Counted from the stretch's first letter, positions 38,858 to 48,824 are shown. The stretch is 64,000 bases of DNA from Paenibacillus apiarius (GCF_017052585.1 NZ_JAFFHZ010000001.1:4030001-4094000), one strand, 5' to 3'. Program-made: numbers and translations. The notes: generated by a model from the letters alone, not told the origin.

Positions 38858-39245
38858 TATATTCCGACAATCGCAATATAATTTGGATTGAATAATCTTT
38901 TCATATTGATTTGATGACGGGAACAAGTAGTTCAACCCCCTTATATACAGAGAGAGGTTCCTAGGCTGGAAGAACCTTATATGATGGATGAATGAATGAC
39001 ATCCCCGAGAACCAACGGCGAAACAGACAGCTGGCTTTGTATGCAGGCTGTCCACTGCATGAAGTAGCCGTTCGGCGTGATACGCACGTTACACGTAAAT
39101 GAAGCGCAGTCAGACGATGCTTTGCATTCGTGTGAGGAATGAACTCGTCTGTCTTGCGGAATGTGGGTGGCACCACGGGTGAATGGAAAACTACCATCTC
39201 TCGTCCCTTTGCAAATTGATTTTTGCGGGACGGGAGATTTTTTAT
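38858..39245 (+). promoter_or_regulatory. T-box riboswitch leader of hisS-aspS, specifier GAC (Asp)
   Basis: Stem I distal part is AGGTTC...GAACCT with the GGCTGGAAGAA segment seen also in the alaS leader. The 3' side of the specifier loop reads GAA-T-GAC-A, the register seen in alaS (GAA-G-GCT-A), so the specifier is GAC at 38998-39000. The T-box core GGGTGGCACCACGG lies at 39165-39178; its TGGC fits a tRNA ending GCCA, as tRNA-Asp does here. The terminator ATCTCTCGTCCC/GGGACGGGAGAT plus T run is at about 39195-39245. Uncharged tRNA-Asp should allow readthrough. Confidence 0.88.
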
Positions 39246-39265
39246 TTATATAGGAGGTTGAAACC

Positions 39266-40522
39266 ATGGGTATGGCTTATCAGAAACCGACGGGCACTCA
39301 GGATTTGCTGCCGGGCACGGTTGAGACGTGGCAGACGATCGAGCGGAAAGCGCGCGACTTGTGTCAACGATTCAACTATAAAGAAATTCGGACGCCGATA
39401 TTCGAGCAGACCGAGCTGTTCGAGCGCGGTGTCGGCGAGACGACCGATATCGTGGAAAAAGAAATGTATACGTTCAAGGACAAAGGCGATCGCAGCATGA
39501 CGCTTCGTCCTGAGAATACGGCAGGGGTCGTTCGCTCTTATGTTGAAAACAAGCTGTATGGCGAACCGGATGTTACGAAGCTGTATTATATGGGGCCGAT
39601 GTTCCGCTATGAACGGCCGCAGGCAGGCCGTTACCGCCAATTCCATCAATTCGGGGTGGAAGCATTCGGTTCCGCCGCTCCGAGCTTGGATGCGGAAATT
39701 ATCGCGCTCGGTTATCAATTCATGAAGGATGTCGGATTAAGCGGTGTGCGCGTAGAGATTAATTCGGTCGGCAATGCGCCGAGCCGGGCGGCTTACCGCC
39801 AGCGGCTCCTTGATTTCTTGATACCGATGAAAGAAACGCTGTGCAAGGATTGCCAATCCCGAATGGAGCGGAATCCGCTGCGCGTGCTGGACTGCAAGGT
39901 GGATCAGGACAAATTCAAGGAAGCTCCATCCATCCTTGACAGCCTTGACGAAGAGTGTGCGACGCACTTCGCCAAGGTGAAGGAATATTTAACGGCGATG
40001 GGCGTCGATTACGAGGTGAATCACCGCCTTGTGCGCGGCCTCGATTATTACACGCATACGGCGTTCGAATATAAGGCGCAGGGGATCGGCGCCATTGATA
40101 CGGTTGGGGGCGGCGGACGTTACAACGGCCTTGTGGCCGATATCGGCGGACCGGACCAACCGGGCATCGGCTTTGGGATTGGAATGGAGCGGATTGCGCT
40201 TTTGCTTGAGAAGCAAGGCATTGTATGCAGTGATGTTCCTCCGTTAGACATCTATCTGGTCGGACTCGGCGAGCAGGCGGAAGATGAGGTGACGAAGCTT
40301 CTGTATGAACTGCGCAAGGCAGGGATTGCGGCGGAGAAGGATTATCAGAGCCGCAAGATGAAGGCGCAGATGAAATCAGCAGACCGGATGCAAGCGCGCT
40401 ATGCGGGTATTCTGGGCGATGACGAGCTCGCGCGGGGTGAAATTGCCGTGAAAGAGCTCTCTACCGGCGAGCAGCGTTTCGTCAAGCTGAATGAACTGAC
40501 AGGCGTATTGAAGCAAGGGTAA
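39266..40522 (+). CDS. hisS: histidyl-tRNA synthetase
   Basis: 418 aa class II synthetase. Motif 1 region KPTGTQDLLPG, motif 2 FRYERPQAGRYRQFHQFGVEAFG, histidine loops LVRGLDYYTHTAFE and GGGGRYNGLV, motif 3 GFGIGMERIALLL, then the anticodon-binding domain. AGGAGG precedes the ATG. First gene behind the T-box leader, with aspS next. Confidence 0.97.
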   Translation: MGMAYQKPTGTQDLLPGTVETWQTIERKARDLCQRFNYKEIRTPIFEQTELFERGVGETTDIVEKEMYTFKDKGDRSMTLRPENTAGVVRSYVENKLYGEPDVTKLYYMGPMFRYERPQAGRYRQFHQFGVEAFGSAAPSLDAEIIALGYQFMKDVGLSGVRVEINSVGNAPSRAAYRQRLLDFLIPMKETLCKDCQSRMERNPLRVLDCKVDQDKFKEAPSILDSLDEECATHFAKVKEYLTAMGVDYEVNHRLVRGLDYYTHTAFEYKAQGIGAIDTVGGGGRYNGLVADIGGPDQPGIGFGIGMERIALLLEKQGIVCSDVPPLDIYLVGLGEQAEDEVTKLLYELRKAGIAAEKDYQSRKMKAQMKSADRMQARYAGILGDDELARGEIAVKELSTGEQRFVKLNELTGVLKQG

Positions 40523-40619
40523 CGCCGGGCAGAGACTTACATTGCAGATAACGTCATCTTAATGGCGAATCTCTACATGGCGCAGCCATGACATTATATA
40601 AGTGAGGAGCGTGCATCAC

Positions 40620-42407
40620 ATGATGTACAAGACGCATCATTGCGGAAAAATTACAAAAGCTCAAATTGGAGAAACAGTTACGTTAAACGGTTGGGTGCAG
40701 CGCCGGCGTGACTTAGGCGGCGTATTGTTCATCGATCTGCGCGACCGGAGCGGGTTGGTGCAAATTGTCTTTAATCCGGAATTCTCCCAAGAGGCGCATG
40801 ACATTGCGGACCGTGCGCGTAATGAATATGTGCTTGCCGTTCGCGGACAAGTGGTTCTGCGCGACGCAGAAACGGTTAATCCGAACATGCCTACCGGCGA
40901 GGTGGAAGTTCGCGTAACCGAAATCGAAGTGTTGAACGGTGCGAAGAACCCGCCGTTCTTTATCGAAGACGGCATTGAAATCGATGAATCGCTTCGCTTG
41001 AAGTACCGTTATTTGGACCTTCGCCGTCCAGAAATGCAGAAGACGTTGGCGCTTCGTTCGAAAGCGACGAAGGTGTTCCGCGATTTCTTGGATGAGAACG
41101 AGTTCGTAGAGGTCGAAACGCCAATCTTGACCAAGAGCACGCCGGAAGGCGCACGTGATTATCTTGTGCCGAGCCGGGTGCACCCGGGTGAATTTTTCGC
41201 CTTGCCGCAATCGCCGCAGCTGTTCAAGCAGCTGTTGATGGTGTCCGGAATGGAACGCTATTATCAAATCGCGCGCTGCTTCCGTGACGAGGACTTGCGT
41301 GCGGACCGTCAGCCTGAATTCACTCAGGTCGACATCGAGACGTCCTTTGTCTCCCAAGATCAATTGCACGATATGATGGAGCAGCTGATGGTTCGCCTGT
41401 TCAAGACGACGATAGGCGTGGACATCCCGACACCGTTCCAACGCATCACTTACCAAGAAGCGATGGAGAAATACGGCTCTGACAAGCCGGACCTTCGTTT
41501 TGGCCTCGAACTGGTTGACGTCTGCGACATCGTAGCGAACAGCGGTGTCAAAGTGTTCGGTTCCGTCATCGAGAAGGGCGGCGTCGTGAAGGTGCTGAAC
41601 GCAAAAGGCTGCGGCACATGGAGCCGCAAGGATATCGACGATCTCGCACCGTATGCGGCGCGCTACGGAGCTAAAGGCTTGGCTTGGATTCAAGTGAAGG
41701 ACGGCGAATTCCGCGGACCAATCGTGAAGTTCATGAGCGAAGAAGAAATTGCCGCGCTTCGTGAACGGACAGGTGCCGAAGAAGGAGACTTGCTGCTCTT
41801 CTCCGCGGATAACCGCAAGGTCGTCTACGACGTGCTCGGCAACCTGCGCCTTCTGATCGGACGCAGACTGAACCTGATCGACGACAGTGTGTACAAATTC
41901 GCTTGGGTTGTGGACTTCCCGCTTCTCGGCTATGATGAAGAAGCGAAGCGTTATGTGGCGGAACACCATCCGTTCACTCGTCCGAAGGATGAAGATCTGG
42001 AGCTGTTCGACACGGATCCAGGACAAATCCGCGCTCAAGCATATGACCTTGTCTTGAATGGATACGAGGTCGGCGGCGGATCGATGCGGATATACAAGCG
42101 CGAAGTGCAGGAGAAAATGTTCAGCGCGCTGGGCCATTCTCCAGAGGAAGCGCAGGAGAAATTCGGCTTCCTGCTGAACGCATTCGAGTATGGCACGCCT
42201 CCGCACGGCGGTATCGCCTTCGGTCTTGATCGGCTTATCATGCTGCTTGCAGGCCGCAGCAACTTGCGCGAGACGATCGCGTTTCCGAAGACGGCAAGCG
42301 CGGTGGATCTCATGATGGATGCGCCGAATGAAGTGGATTCGGGCCAATTGGAGCTGCTGCAAATCAAATCGACATATAAGAAGAAAGAAAAGAAAGAAGA
42401 GCAATAA
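40620..42407 (+). CDS. aspS: aspartyl-tRNA synthetase
   Basis: 595 aa class IIb synthetase. N-terminal OB-fold for the anticodon ([20 protein letters not shown]), motif 2 [19 protein letters not shown], the bacterial GAD insertion domain, motif 3 [16 protein letters not shown]. The ATG at 40620 stands 10 bases behind AGGAG. It has no leader of its own, so it should share the upstream T-box with hisS. Whether it is discriminating or also charges Asn-tRNA cannot be decided here. Confidence 0.96.
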   Translation: MMYKTHHCGKITKAQIGETVTLNGWVQRRRDLGGVLFIDLRDRSGLVQIVFNPEFSQEAHDIADRARNEYVLAVRGQVVLRDAETVNPNMPTGEVEVRVTEIEVLNGAKNPPFFIEDGIEIDESLRLKYRYLDLRRPEMQKTLALRSKATKVFRDFLDENEFVEVETPILTKSTPEGARDYLVPSRVHPGEFFALPQSPQLFKQLLMVSGMERYYQIARCFRDEDLRADRQPEFTQVDIETSFVSQDQLHDMMEQLMVRLFKTTIGVDIPTPFQRITYQEAMEKYGSDKPDLRFGLELVDVCDIVANSGVKVFGSVIEKGGVVKVLNAKGCGTWSRKDIDDLAPYAARYGAKGLAWIQVKDGEFRGPIVKFMSEEEIAALRERTGAEEGDLLLFSADNRKVVYDVLGNLRLLIGRRLNLIDDSVYKFAWVVDFPLLGYDEEAKRYVAEHHPFTRPKDEDLELFDTDPGQIRAQAYDLVLNGYEVGGGSMRIYKREVQEKMFSALGHSPEEAQEKFGFLLNAFEYGTPPHGGIAFGLDRLIMLLAGRSNLRETIAFPKTASAVDLMMDAPNEVDSGQLELLQIKSTYKKKEKKEEQ

Positions 42408-42438
42408 GCCACGCGGCTGTTTGACGACAGCTTGATAT

Positions 42439-42490
42439 GACGCCCCTCGCCCGGAGACCAACTGCTGGATCCGGCGGCAAGGGGCGTTCC
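42439..42490 (+). terminator. hairpin after aspS
   Basis: ACGCCCCTCGCCCGG pairs imperfectly with CCGGCGGCAAGGGGCGT; no real T run, so it may be only a partial terminator. Confidence 0.4.
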
Positions 42491-42530
42491 GACTATGTGC
42501 CGCTTATGTGGCAGGAGGAGTAAATAGACG

Positions 42531-43277
42531 ATGTTACATCAATTTTCGCGTACTGAATTAGCGATCGGCCCGGAAGGGCTGGAGAAGCTGAAGAACAGCA
42601 CGGTCGCCGTGCTCGGCATTGGCGGCGTAGGCTCGATTGCAGCGGAAGCGCTGGCCAGAACCGGCGTCGGTCGCATTATTTTAATCGACAAGGATGTTGT
42701 CGACATTACGAATCTGAACCGCCAAATTCATGCCCTTACGACGACGGTAGGGCAGAAGAAGGCGGAGCTGATGCAAGAGCGGATAAAGCTCATCAATCCA
42801 GATTGTGACGCCATTGCGTTAAATATGTTCTACACGGAGGAAACGTGCGAGGAACTGTTCAAATACGAATTGGACTATGTCGTCGACGCCTCGGACACGA
42901 TTTCATACAAGATTCACCTCATTAAGGAATGCTTGCGGCGCAAGCTCCCGATCATATCCTGCATGGGCGCCGCGAACAAGATGGACCCGACACGCTTCCA
43001 GGTGGCCGACATCTCGAAGACGACGGTCGATCCAATCGCACGCGTCGTCCGTCAGAAGCTGCGCAAAGAAGGCATTAAGAAAGGCGTGAAGGTCGTCTTC
43101 TCGACAGAAGAGCCGATGAAGCCGCGAAGCGATGTAACGGAGAAGATTGTGCCGGAGACGGCGCCTGATATCCGCAAAGCAAAGCAGCCGCCGGCAAGCA
43201 ATTCCTTTGTTCCGCCGGTTGCCGGGCTCATCATGGTAAGCGTCGTCGTGCGTGACCTCCTTAAAACGATAGAATAA
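42531..43277 (+). CDS. tcdA: tRNA threonylcarbamoyladenosine dehydratase TcdA
   Basis: 248 aa E1/ThiF-like ATPase (B. subtilis YrvM). Cyclises t6A37 of tRNA. Rossmann motif LGIGGVGSIAAEALARTGVG, then DKDVVDITNLNRQIHA, and the SCMGAANKMDPTRF stretch. GGAGGAG stands before the ATG. Same place as in B. subtilis, between aspS and rarA. Confidence 0.92.
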   Translation: MLHQFSRTELAIGPEGLEKLKNSTVAVLGIGGVGSIAAEALARTGVGRIILIDKDVVDITNLNRQIHALTTTVGQKKAELMQERIKLINPDCDAIALNMFYTEETCEELFKYELDYVVDASDTISYKIHLIKECLRRKLPIISCMGAANKMDPTRFQVADISKTTVDPIARVVRQKLRKEGIKKGVKVVFSTEEPMKPRSDVTEKIVPETAPDIRKAKQPPASNSFVPPVAGLIMVSVVVRDLLKTIE

Positions 43278-43282
43278 CGGTG

Positions 43283-44611
43283 ATGAATATGGATTTATTC
43301 TCGTATCAGGAAGACCGGGAACCGGGCATGCGGCTGTTAGCCGACCGCATGCGTCCCCGGACGCTCGATCAGTATATTGGACAGGAGCATATCGTCGGCC
43401 AGGGACGGCTGCTTCGCAGAGCCATTGAGGCGGATCGTGTCTCGTCTATCATTTTGTATGGTCCGCCAGGCTGCGGAAAGACAACGCTCGCGAACATTAT
43501 TTCCGAGCAGACACAGGGCGAGTTCGTCCGCTTGAACGCGGTGGACGCTTCGGTAAAAGACGTGCGGGCGGTCATTGAGCAAGCGGAGACGAACAAACAT
43601 ATGTACAATACGAAGACGATCTTGTTCCTGGATGAAGTGCATCGCTTCAATCGTTCGCAGCAGGATGCGCTGCTGCCGGCCGTTGAGAAGGGCACCATTA
43701 TTTTTATCGGAGCAACGACGGAGAACCCGTTCCATCATGTCAACGGGGCGTTGATGAGCCGTTCGACGCTATTCCAGCTTAAGGCGCTCACGAAGGAGCA
43801 TTCGCTTGCCGCGATGAAGCGGGCGCTGACTGATAAGGAGCAGGGATTAGGGTTCATGCCGATTAAGGCGGATTCCGGGGCGCTTCAACATATTGCCTCT
43901 ATGGCCAACGGGGACATTCGACGCGCGTTGAACGCGCTGGAGCTTGCTGCCATGACGACGACGCCCGAAGCGGACGGCACCGTCCATATTACGGTTCCGG
44001 TAGCGGAAGAATCGGTTCGGCGTCCGTCGGTCCAAGCGGATGAGTCGGTGCAGTATGACGTCCTGTCCGCCTTTCATAAGAGCATACGCGGATCGAGCGA
44101 TGCGGCCTTATTCTGGTTCCTCTACGCCGTAGAGAAGCTTGGAATGGACCCGATGACGTTTATCCGCCGCTTGACCGTAGCGTGCAGCGAGGATATCGGT
44201 CTGGCCAATCCCCAAGCGATGGTGCAGGCGGTAAGCGCCCTTGAGGCTTACCATCGCATCGGATGGCCGGAATCGAAGTATATTATTTCCCAAGCGATTT
44301 TGTTTGCGGCGGAAAGCCCGAAATCGAACTCTATTCCGCTGGCCATTGCGCGTGTCATGCAGGCATTCGACGATATCAAATCTGCGGATGTGCCCTTGCA
44401 TTTGCGGGATACGCATTATAAAGGCGCGGATAAGCTCGGACACAAAGGATATCAATATCCGCACGACTATCCGGGGCACTACGTGGAGCAGCAGTATTTA
44501 CCTGATTCGATTAAAAATCGCGTATTTTTCATGGCAAGCGAACAGGGGACGGAAGCAAAGATGCGGATCAATCAGGAACGCCGCCGCAATCCGAATGATG
44601 GTCACGAATAA
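43283..44611 (+). CDS. rarA: replication-associated recombination ATPase RarA
   Basis: 442 aa AAA+ clamp-loader-like protein (MgsA, B. subtilis YrvN). Walker A GPPGCGKTTLAN, Walker B LFLDEVHRFNRSQQD, sensor GATTENPFHHVN, arginine-finger region and the C-terminal tetramerisation part HLRDTHYKGADKLGHKGYQYPHDY. Acts at stalled forks. Start among 43283 and 43289 is not settled; no strong ribosome binding site, so it may be coupled to tcdA, which ends 5 bases before. Confidence 0.93.
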   Translation: MNMDLFSYQEDREPGMRLLADRMRPRTLDQYIGQEHIVGQGRLLRRAIEADRVSSIILYGPPGCGKTTLANIISEQTQGEFVRLNAVDASVKDVRAVIEQAETNKHMYNTKTILFLDEVHRFNRSQQDALLPAVEKGTIIFIGATTENPFHHVNGALMSRSTLFQLKALTKEHSLAAMKRALTDKEQGLGFMPIKADSGALQHIASMANGDIRRALNALELAAMTTTPEADGTVHITVPVAEESVRRPSVQADESVQYDVLSAFHKSIRGSSDAALFWFLYAVEKLGMDPMTFIRRLTVACSEDIGLANPQAMVQAVSALEAYHRIGWPESKYIISQAILFAAESPKSNSIPLAIARVMQAFDDIKSADVPLHLRDTHYKGADKLGHKGYQYPHDYPGHYVEQQYLPDSIKNRVFFMASEQGTEAKMRINQERRRNPNDGHE

Positions 44612-44652
44612 ATTCACTCGGGAGGCTAATCCCGGCAGGAGATCGGAACGGT

Positions 44653-45090
44653 ATGGAGAATCAAACCTATAATCATCGGCTGCTGCCGGTCAGAGTGTCA
44701 CCAGGGACTGCCGTTGCAGCCGGCGGATGCATCGGCGCCTGCTTGCGTTACGGCATAAGCCGGCTGCTGCCATTTGAAGCGGGGTTTCCATGGGCAACGT
44801 GGTCGGTAAATATGTTCGGCTGCTTTTTTCTCGGCTGGCTGTTTACCTATCTAGTTGTCAGGCCACGGGTCTCCGCATTATGGAAGCCGCTGCTGGGTAC
44901 GGGATTGACTGGCGCATTGACGACGTTTTCCACCTTTTCACTTGAGACGGTGCAGCTGCTGGAAGCAGGCAAGCTCATGTGCGCTGCCATCTATCAGCTG
45001 AGCAGCATGCTCTGCGGACTGCTGCTCGCTTGGGGCGGTCTGCTGCTGGCAAAGCGGAGCTGCGGCGCAACAGGGGGAGTATCACGATGA
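44653..45090 (+). CDS. crcB: fluoride channel subunit CrcB/Fluc 1
   Basis: 145 aa, four helices. GGCIGACLRYGISRLLP and FPWATWSVNMFGCFFLGWL with the GTGLTGALTTFSTFS pore segment are the Fluc signatures. Gram-positive bacteria often have two unequal Fluc genes side by side forming a heterodimer; the second starts within this gene's stop. No fluoride riboswitch is visible in the 41-bp gap upstream. Confidence 0.9.
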   Translation: MENQTYNHRLLPVRVSPGTAVAAGGCIGACLRYGISRLLPFEAGFPWATWSVNMFGCFFLGWLFTYLVVRPRVSALWKPLLGTGLTGALTTFSTFSLETVQLLEAGKLMCAAIYQLSSMLCGLLLAWGGLLLAKRSCGATGGVSR

Positions 45091-45452
45091 GCTGGCTATT
45101 GGTTGCTGTCGGCGGAGCTTGCGGGGCGTGGTGCCGCTTCCGCCTCGGCGCTTACGTCAGTAAGCGCTCGGGAAGTGATTTTCCGTGGGGGACATTCGTA
45201 ATTAACGCAGCGGGCAGCTTGCTGCTCGGCTTGCTTTACGGATGTAAAACGAGCTTGCCGCCCTTGCTGTATTTAGGGGGAGCGGCAGGGTTTTGCGGCG
45301 CATTCACCACTTTTTCGACGTTTAGTTACGAAGCGATATCACTCATGATGTCGGACAAACGGAGGCAGGCGTTATTTTATATTATGATGAGCGCGGCAAC
45401 CGGCTTGCTTGCAGCAGCGATCGGTTATGGGGTGACGCGTTTCATTGGCTGA
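45087..45452 (+). CDS. crcB: fluoride channel subunit CrcB/Fluc 2
   Basis: 121 aa, four helices; GGACGAWCRFRLGAYVS, FPWGTFVINAAGSLLLGLLYG and GFCGAFTTFSTFSYEAISLM. Overlaps crcB1 by 4 bases (ATGA) and is probably its heterodimer partner. Confidence 0.9.
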   Translation: MSWLLVAVGGACGAWCRFRLGAYVSKRSGSDFPWGTFVINAAGSLLLGLLYGCKTSLPPLLYLGGAAGFCGAFTTFSTFSYEAISLMMSDKRRQALFYIMMSAATGLLAAAIGYGVTRFIG

Positions 45453-45511
45453 ACGAATGGGTAATACAGTTCATTCATTCAAAAAAGCGAGGGAACAGAG
45501 GAGGGAACGGG

Positions 45512-46060
45512 TTGTCCGCGAAGATTCAACCTAAACGTAAAAAGCGTTTGTTGTATCGTCTCTTGATCGCGTCCGCAATAATGAGCTTGTCATTAATTGC
45601 CGCCGGCTGCGGCTCGGGCGACACAGATAGTCAACCTACTGCTGCCCATGCCGGTGAGGAGCATGAACGTCTGCTTCCGAATGGCGATCTGCAGCAAACG
45701 ACGGCATCACGGAATGAGCTTCCGCCCTTTTTAGACGATAAAAAGGATGAGATGAGGCTCATTTATACATTAGCCGCGCAAAATCACGACCTGCTGCAGC
45801 ATATTCCTTGTTATTGCGGCTGCGGGGAGAGCGCAGGACATGAAAGCAATCTGAACTGCTTTGTCGCGCAAATGGAAGAGAACGGAGCTGTGCTGTGGGA
45901 TGATCACGGAACGCGGTGCGGCGTCTGCCTTGAAATCGCGGTCGAAGCATCCCAAATGCAGCGGGAGGGCAAATCGGTGCCCGATATTCGGCACACGATT
46001 GATGAGAAATATAAGGAAGACTATGCAGAACCGACACCTACTCCTAAGCCAAAAGTTTAA
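45512..46060 (+). CDS. PCYCGC-motif lipoprotein
   Basis: 182 aa. A basic N-terminus and hydrophobic stretch end in the lipobox LIAAGC (Cys about residue 33), so it should be a lipid-anchored surface protein. The C-terminal domain has the naming motif PCYCGCGESAGHESNLNCFV and further cysteines (TRCGVCLEIA), suggesting a metal or redox site. It starts with TTG, 6 bases after GGAGGG. Function is unknown; it precedes an ArsR-type regulator, which fits a metal-related role. Confidence 0.82.
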   Translation: MSAKIQPKRKKRLLYRLLIASAIMSLSLIAAGCGSGDTDSQPTAAHAGEEHERLLPNGDLQQTTASRNELPPFLDDKKDEMRLIYTLAAQNHDLLQHIPCYCGCGESAGHESNLNCFVAQMEENGAVLWDDHGTRCGVCLEIAVEASQMQREGKSVPDIRHTIDEKYKEDYAEPTPTPKPKV

Positions 46061-46192
46061 GTTGAAACGTGACTTTAGCGAGTTTTGAACACGCAACAAT
46101 TATATGTATGATCGGGACTTGAAATCGTTTCCTAGTGTCGACATGTTTATTTTGTTTTCCTTTGTCACAACCTACAGGCATTAGCGTGCGGT

Positions 46193-46208
46193 ACATATGT
46201 GGATATGT
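46193..46208 (+). promoter_or_regulatory. inverted repeat upstream of the ArsR-type gene
   Basis: ACATA-tgtgga-TATGT, about 60 bp before the start. Could be an autoregulatory operator; the match to ArsR/SmtB 12-2-12 operators is only partial. Confidence 0.3.
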
Positions 46209-46269
46209 TCATTTCGATGGGACACCGCTGATACTTGGATGAATGAGCTTATTAAAGGAGACGAAAAAC

Positions 46270-46581
46270 ATGGATTATTTCCTGGGAAAAGATTTGGACG
46301 CAGAGGTGCTTGAACGCGTCTCGCAAACGTTTAAAGCGCTCGGTGACCCGACGCGAATTCGTATTTTAACGCTGCTTGCCCGTGAGGAGTGCGCCGTAAA
46401 TCAGGTTGCCGATGCGCTGCAGTTATCTCAATCTGCCGTATCACACCAATTGAAGACACTGCGTGCATATCGTTTTGTAAGGTACCGCCGCGAAGGACAG
46501 AACATTTTATACGTTTGCGATGATGCCTATATCATCGGTTTGCTTGAAGAAGCCATCCGATACGCGACCGAACAGCAATAA
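46270..46581 (+). CDS. ArsR/SmtB family transcriptional regulator
   Basis: 103-aa winged-helix repressor. FKALGDPTRIRILTLLAREE and LQLSQSAVSHQLKTLRAYRFVRYRREGQNILYV are typical. The last helix (DDAYIIGLLEEAIRYATEQ) has no histidines, so the alpha-5 zinc site of SmtB/CzrA is absent; only scattered cysteines (ECAVNQ, YVCDD) could bind a thiophilic metal. AAAGGAG stands 10 bases before the ATG at 46270. Targets unknown. Confidence 0.87.
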   Translation: MDYFLGKDLDAEVLERVSQTFKALGDPTRIRILTLLAREECAVNQVADALQLSQSAVSHQLKTLRAYRFVRYRREGQNILYVCDDAYIIGLLEEAIRYATEQQ

Positions 46582-46792
46582 TATGCAAACAGCAGCCTGA
46601 ATCAGGTGATAGGACGGCGTAGAGACAGAATATATATAAAGTCAATCAACGCATGGCAGGGAGGTGCATATTATTATTATAATTCAGCCGCGCGTCGGTT
46701 TGAATTGTATGTATTTTCTTATATAATATATTTATATGATTTTATTTTTTGACGATGGGGAGGTGCACCTGTCCGCTTCTTTGTAGAGGAGG

Positions 46793-48142
46793 ATGGGGAA
46801 TCGATTGGATGATCCGTTACCGATAGGCTGGGGTTTGTTATTTGTCTTGTTTCTTGTGTTTTTAAATGGGTTTTTCGTAGCCGCGGAATTCGCGATGGTG
46901 AAGGTGCGCGGCAGCCGGATTGACACGCTGGTGCAGGAAGGGAATGCGAAAGCCAAATTCGCAAGACATGTAACAGACCACTTGGACGCTTATTTGTCGG
47001 CATGTCAGCTGGGCATTACGTTAGCTTCACTTGGATTAGGATGGATTGGGGAAAAAACGGTGGCCGAATTGCTGCATGACCCGCTGACGGCCTTGGGCGC
47101 AGGACCCGCAGTGGTGCATTCCATAGCTACGGTGATTGCGTTTATCATCATTACGGTGCTGCATATCGTATTGGGTGAGCTGGCACCTAAGACATTGGCT
47201 ATCCGCAAAGCGGAAGGAGTTGCGCTGTGGACGGCCGGCCCGCTGCGTTTTTTCTACAAGATTATGTATCCGTTCATCTGGCTGTTAAATGGAACGGCCA
47301 ATCTGGTGCTGAAGCTGTTCGGCATTGAACCGGCATCTGAGCATGAATCGGCGCATACGGAGGAAGAGATTCGTATTCTTATGAAGGAAAGCCATAAGAG
47401 CGGTTTGATCGATAATACGGAACTTACGTTAATGGATAATATTTTTGACTTTACGGAAACGCATGCCCGTGAGATCATGATTCCGCGCACGGATATGGTT
47501 TGCTTGTACGCACAGGATTTATTTGAGGATAATAAACAAAAAGCAATAACCGAAATGCATACCCGTTACCCGGTATGCGACAACGATAAGGATAATATCA
47601 TCGGTTTCGTTCACATTAAAGACTTGGTGAAGGCGCCAGCCGATCTAGAGGACATCCGTGACATCATTCGGCCGATGATGAGTGTGCCGGAATCGATGTC
47701 CATCAGCGCGCTTCTCAAAATGATGCAGAAAAACAAGGTGCAAATCGCGCTGCTTATCGACGAATTCGGCGGTACGGCCGGTTTGGTCACGTTAGAAGAT
47801 ATTATGGAGGAAATCGTCGGGGAAATTCAAGACGAATTCGATGAAGAACGGCCCCAAATCGAGAAAAAGGACGATATGAACTTTTCTATCGACGGCCGCT
47901 TGCTGATCGAAGAAGTGAATGCCTATTTTGGCACGGATATCGTGTCTGACGATTATGATACGATCGGCGGGTGGATCTATTCCAAGGTCGAGGTTCCGCC
48001 TCGCAAAGGGCAGCGGATTACGGTGGAACAGCATTTGGAATTTATCGTGGAAGAAACCGATCATCTCCGGATTTCCCGGTTGCATGTCAGAAGGTTAACC
48101 CGGCCCGAGTTAGATTTGAACATCAATGAGGCAACATCATAA
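46793..48142 (+). CDS. CNNM/CorC-type hemolysin family membrane protein
   Basis: 449 aa. DUF21 domain with four helices (FVAAEFAMVKVRGSRID, SACQLGITLASLGLGWIGE), two CBS domains (IPRTDMVCLYAQDL; VPESMSISALLKMMQKNKVQ with DEFGGTAGLVTLEDIMEEIVGEI) and a C-terminal CorC_HlyC domain. Related proteins such as B. subtilis MpfA take part in magnesium export. The ATG at 46793 abuts GAGGAGG; a TTG at 46805 would be better spaced. Confidence 0.88.
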   Translation: MGNRLDDPLPIGWGLLFVLFLVFLNGFFVAAEFAMVKVRGSRIDTLVQEGNAKAKFARHVTDHLDAYLSACQLGITLASLGLGWIGEKTVAELLHDPLTALGAGPAVVHSIATVIAFIIITVLHIVLGELAPKTLAIRKAEGVALWTAGPLRFFYKIMYPFIWLLNGTANLVLKLFGIEPASEHESAHTEEEIRILMKESHKSGLIDNTELTLMDNIFDFTETHAREIMIPRTDMVCLYAQDLFEDNKQKAITEMHTRYPVCDNDKDNIIGFVHIKDLVKAPADLEDIRDIIRPMMSVPESMSISALLKMMQKNKVQIALLIDEFGGTAGLVTLEDIMEEIVGEIQDEFDEERPQIEKKDDMNFSIDGRLLIEEVNAYFGTDIVSDDYDTIGGWIYSKVEVPPRKGQRITVEQHLEFIVEETDHLRISRLHVRRLTRPELDLNINEATS

Positions 48143-48158
48143 CCATAGTATAATACCC

Positions 48159-48193
48159 AACCCTTTTCGGTTCACATGCCGGAAAGGGTTTTT
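48159..48193 (+). terminator. terminator after the CNNM-type gene
   Basis: AACCCTTTTCGG/CCGGAAAGGGTT, 12 bp with one G:T, followed by TTT. Confidence 0.88.
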
Positions 48194-48763
48194 AATTGAA
48201 GACTCTCGGGAATGAAGGGGGAGCAGTTCCGGCTAGAAGTGACAGAGGCGCATGATGCGGAATGTTCTTTTATTCATTCTCCCTCTCGTTTAGAAGGACA
48301 TCCCTCACCGTATATACCGGAAGTGGCTGCTCAATCCAATCCATTTATTGCAAGAGTACAACCTGTTAGAAACTATGTTTTTCGACGGGCAAGGCGGAAG
48401 CGGAAGAGACAGTGGTTAATTGCAAATGTACAGTTGCTTTTACGATATATCGCCCTTTTAGCCATTTGAACAGCAAATATGCAGTTTATAACGAGGGGCT
48501 GACATTATTTGTAAGATTACGCAAAAACGAAATGAAAAATTGCATTCCAGCGTGACGAAAGACCGAAAAAGAGAACTTTTAAAGGTATAATTGCAATTGG
48601 AGACGGTCAAATTTCGCACACCGTGGAGCGTCTGCTCGATCCACAATCGTTGTTACGGACCGCAGGGAAGAGTTGGCGGTAACGCCGAATAGAGAGAATC
48701 GCCTCTCCCATATCGCGATCCACGTTAATTTGGAATGGGAAGATTTGTCGGAGTGCAAGGAAA

Positions 48764-48802
48764 GCCCATGAACCGGGAAGAAGATACCGTCGATCCATGG
48801 GC
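48764..48802 (-). terminator. hairpin behind peptide gene 1
   Basis: GCCCATG pairs with CATGGGC, 22 bases after the peptide stop on the minus strand, followed by TTTCCTTG. Conserved in unit 2; probably the weak terminator of the peptide transcript. Confidence 0.5.
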
Positions 48803-48824
48803 GTAGGTGTGGAGGTTAGTACTA

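Noticed and set aside
40713-42461. 582-aa ORF opposite aspS and a similar 451-aa ORF opposite alaS (59700-61055)
   Set aside because: Long antisense frames caused by codon bias of aspS and alaS; no ribosome binding site or recognisable domain.
44612-44652. Fluoride riboswitch before the crcB pair
   Set aside because: The 41-bp gap is too short and shows no matching sequence.
48203-48469. 85-aa plus-strand ORF in unit 1
   Set aside because: Frame is not kept in unit 2 and it covers the REP-like and palindromic parts.
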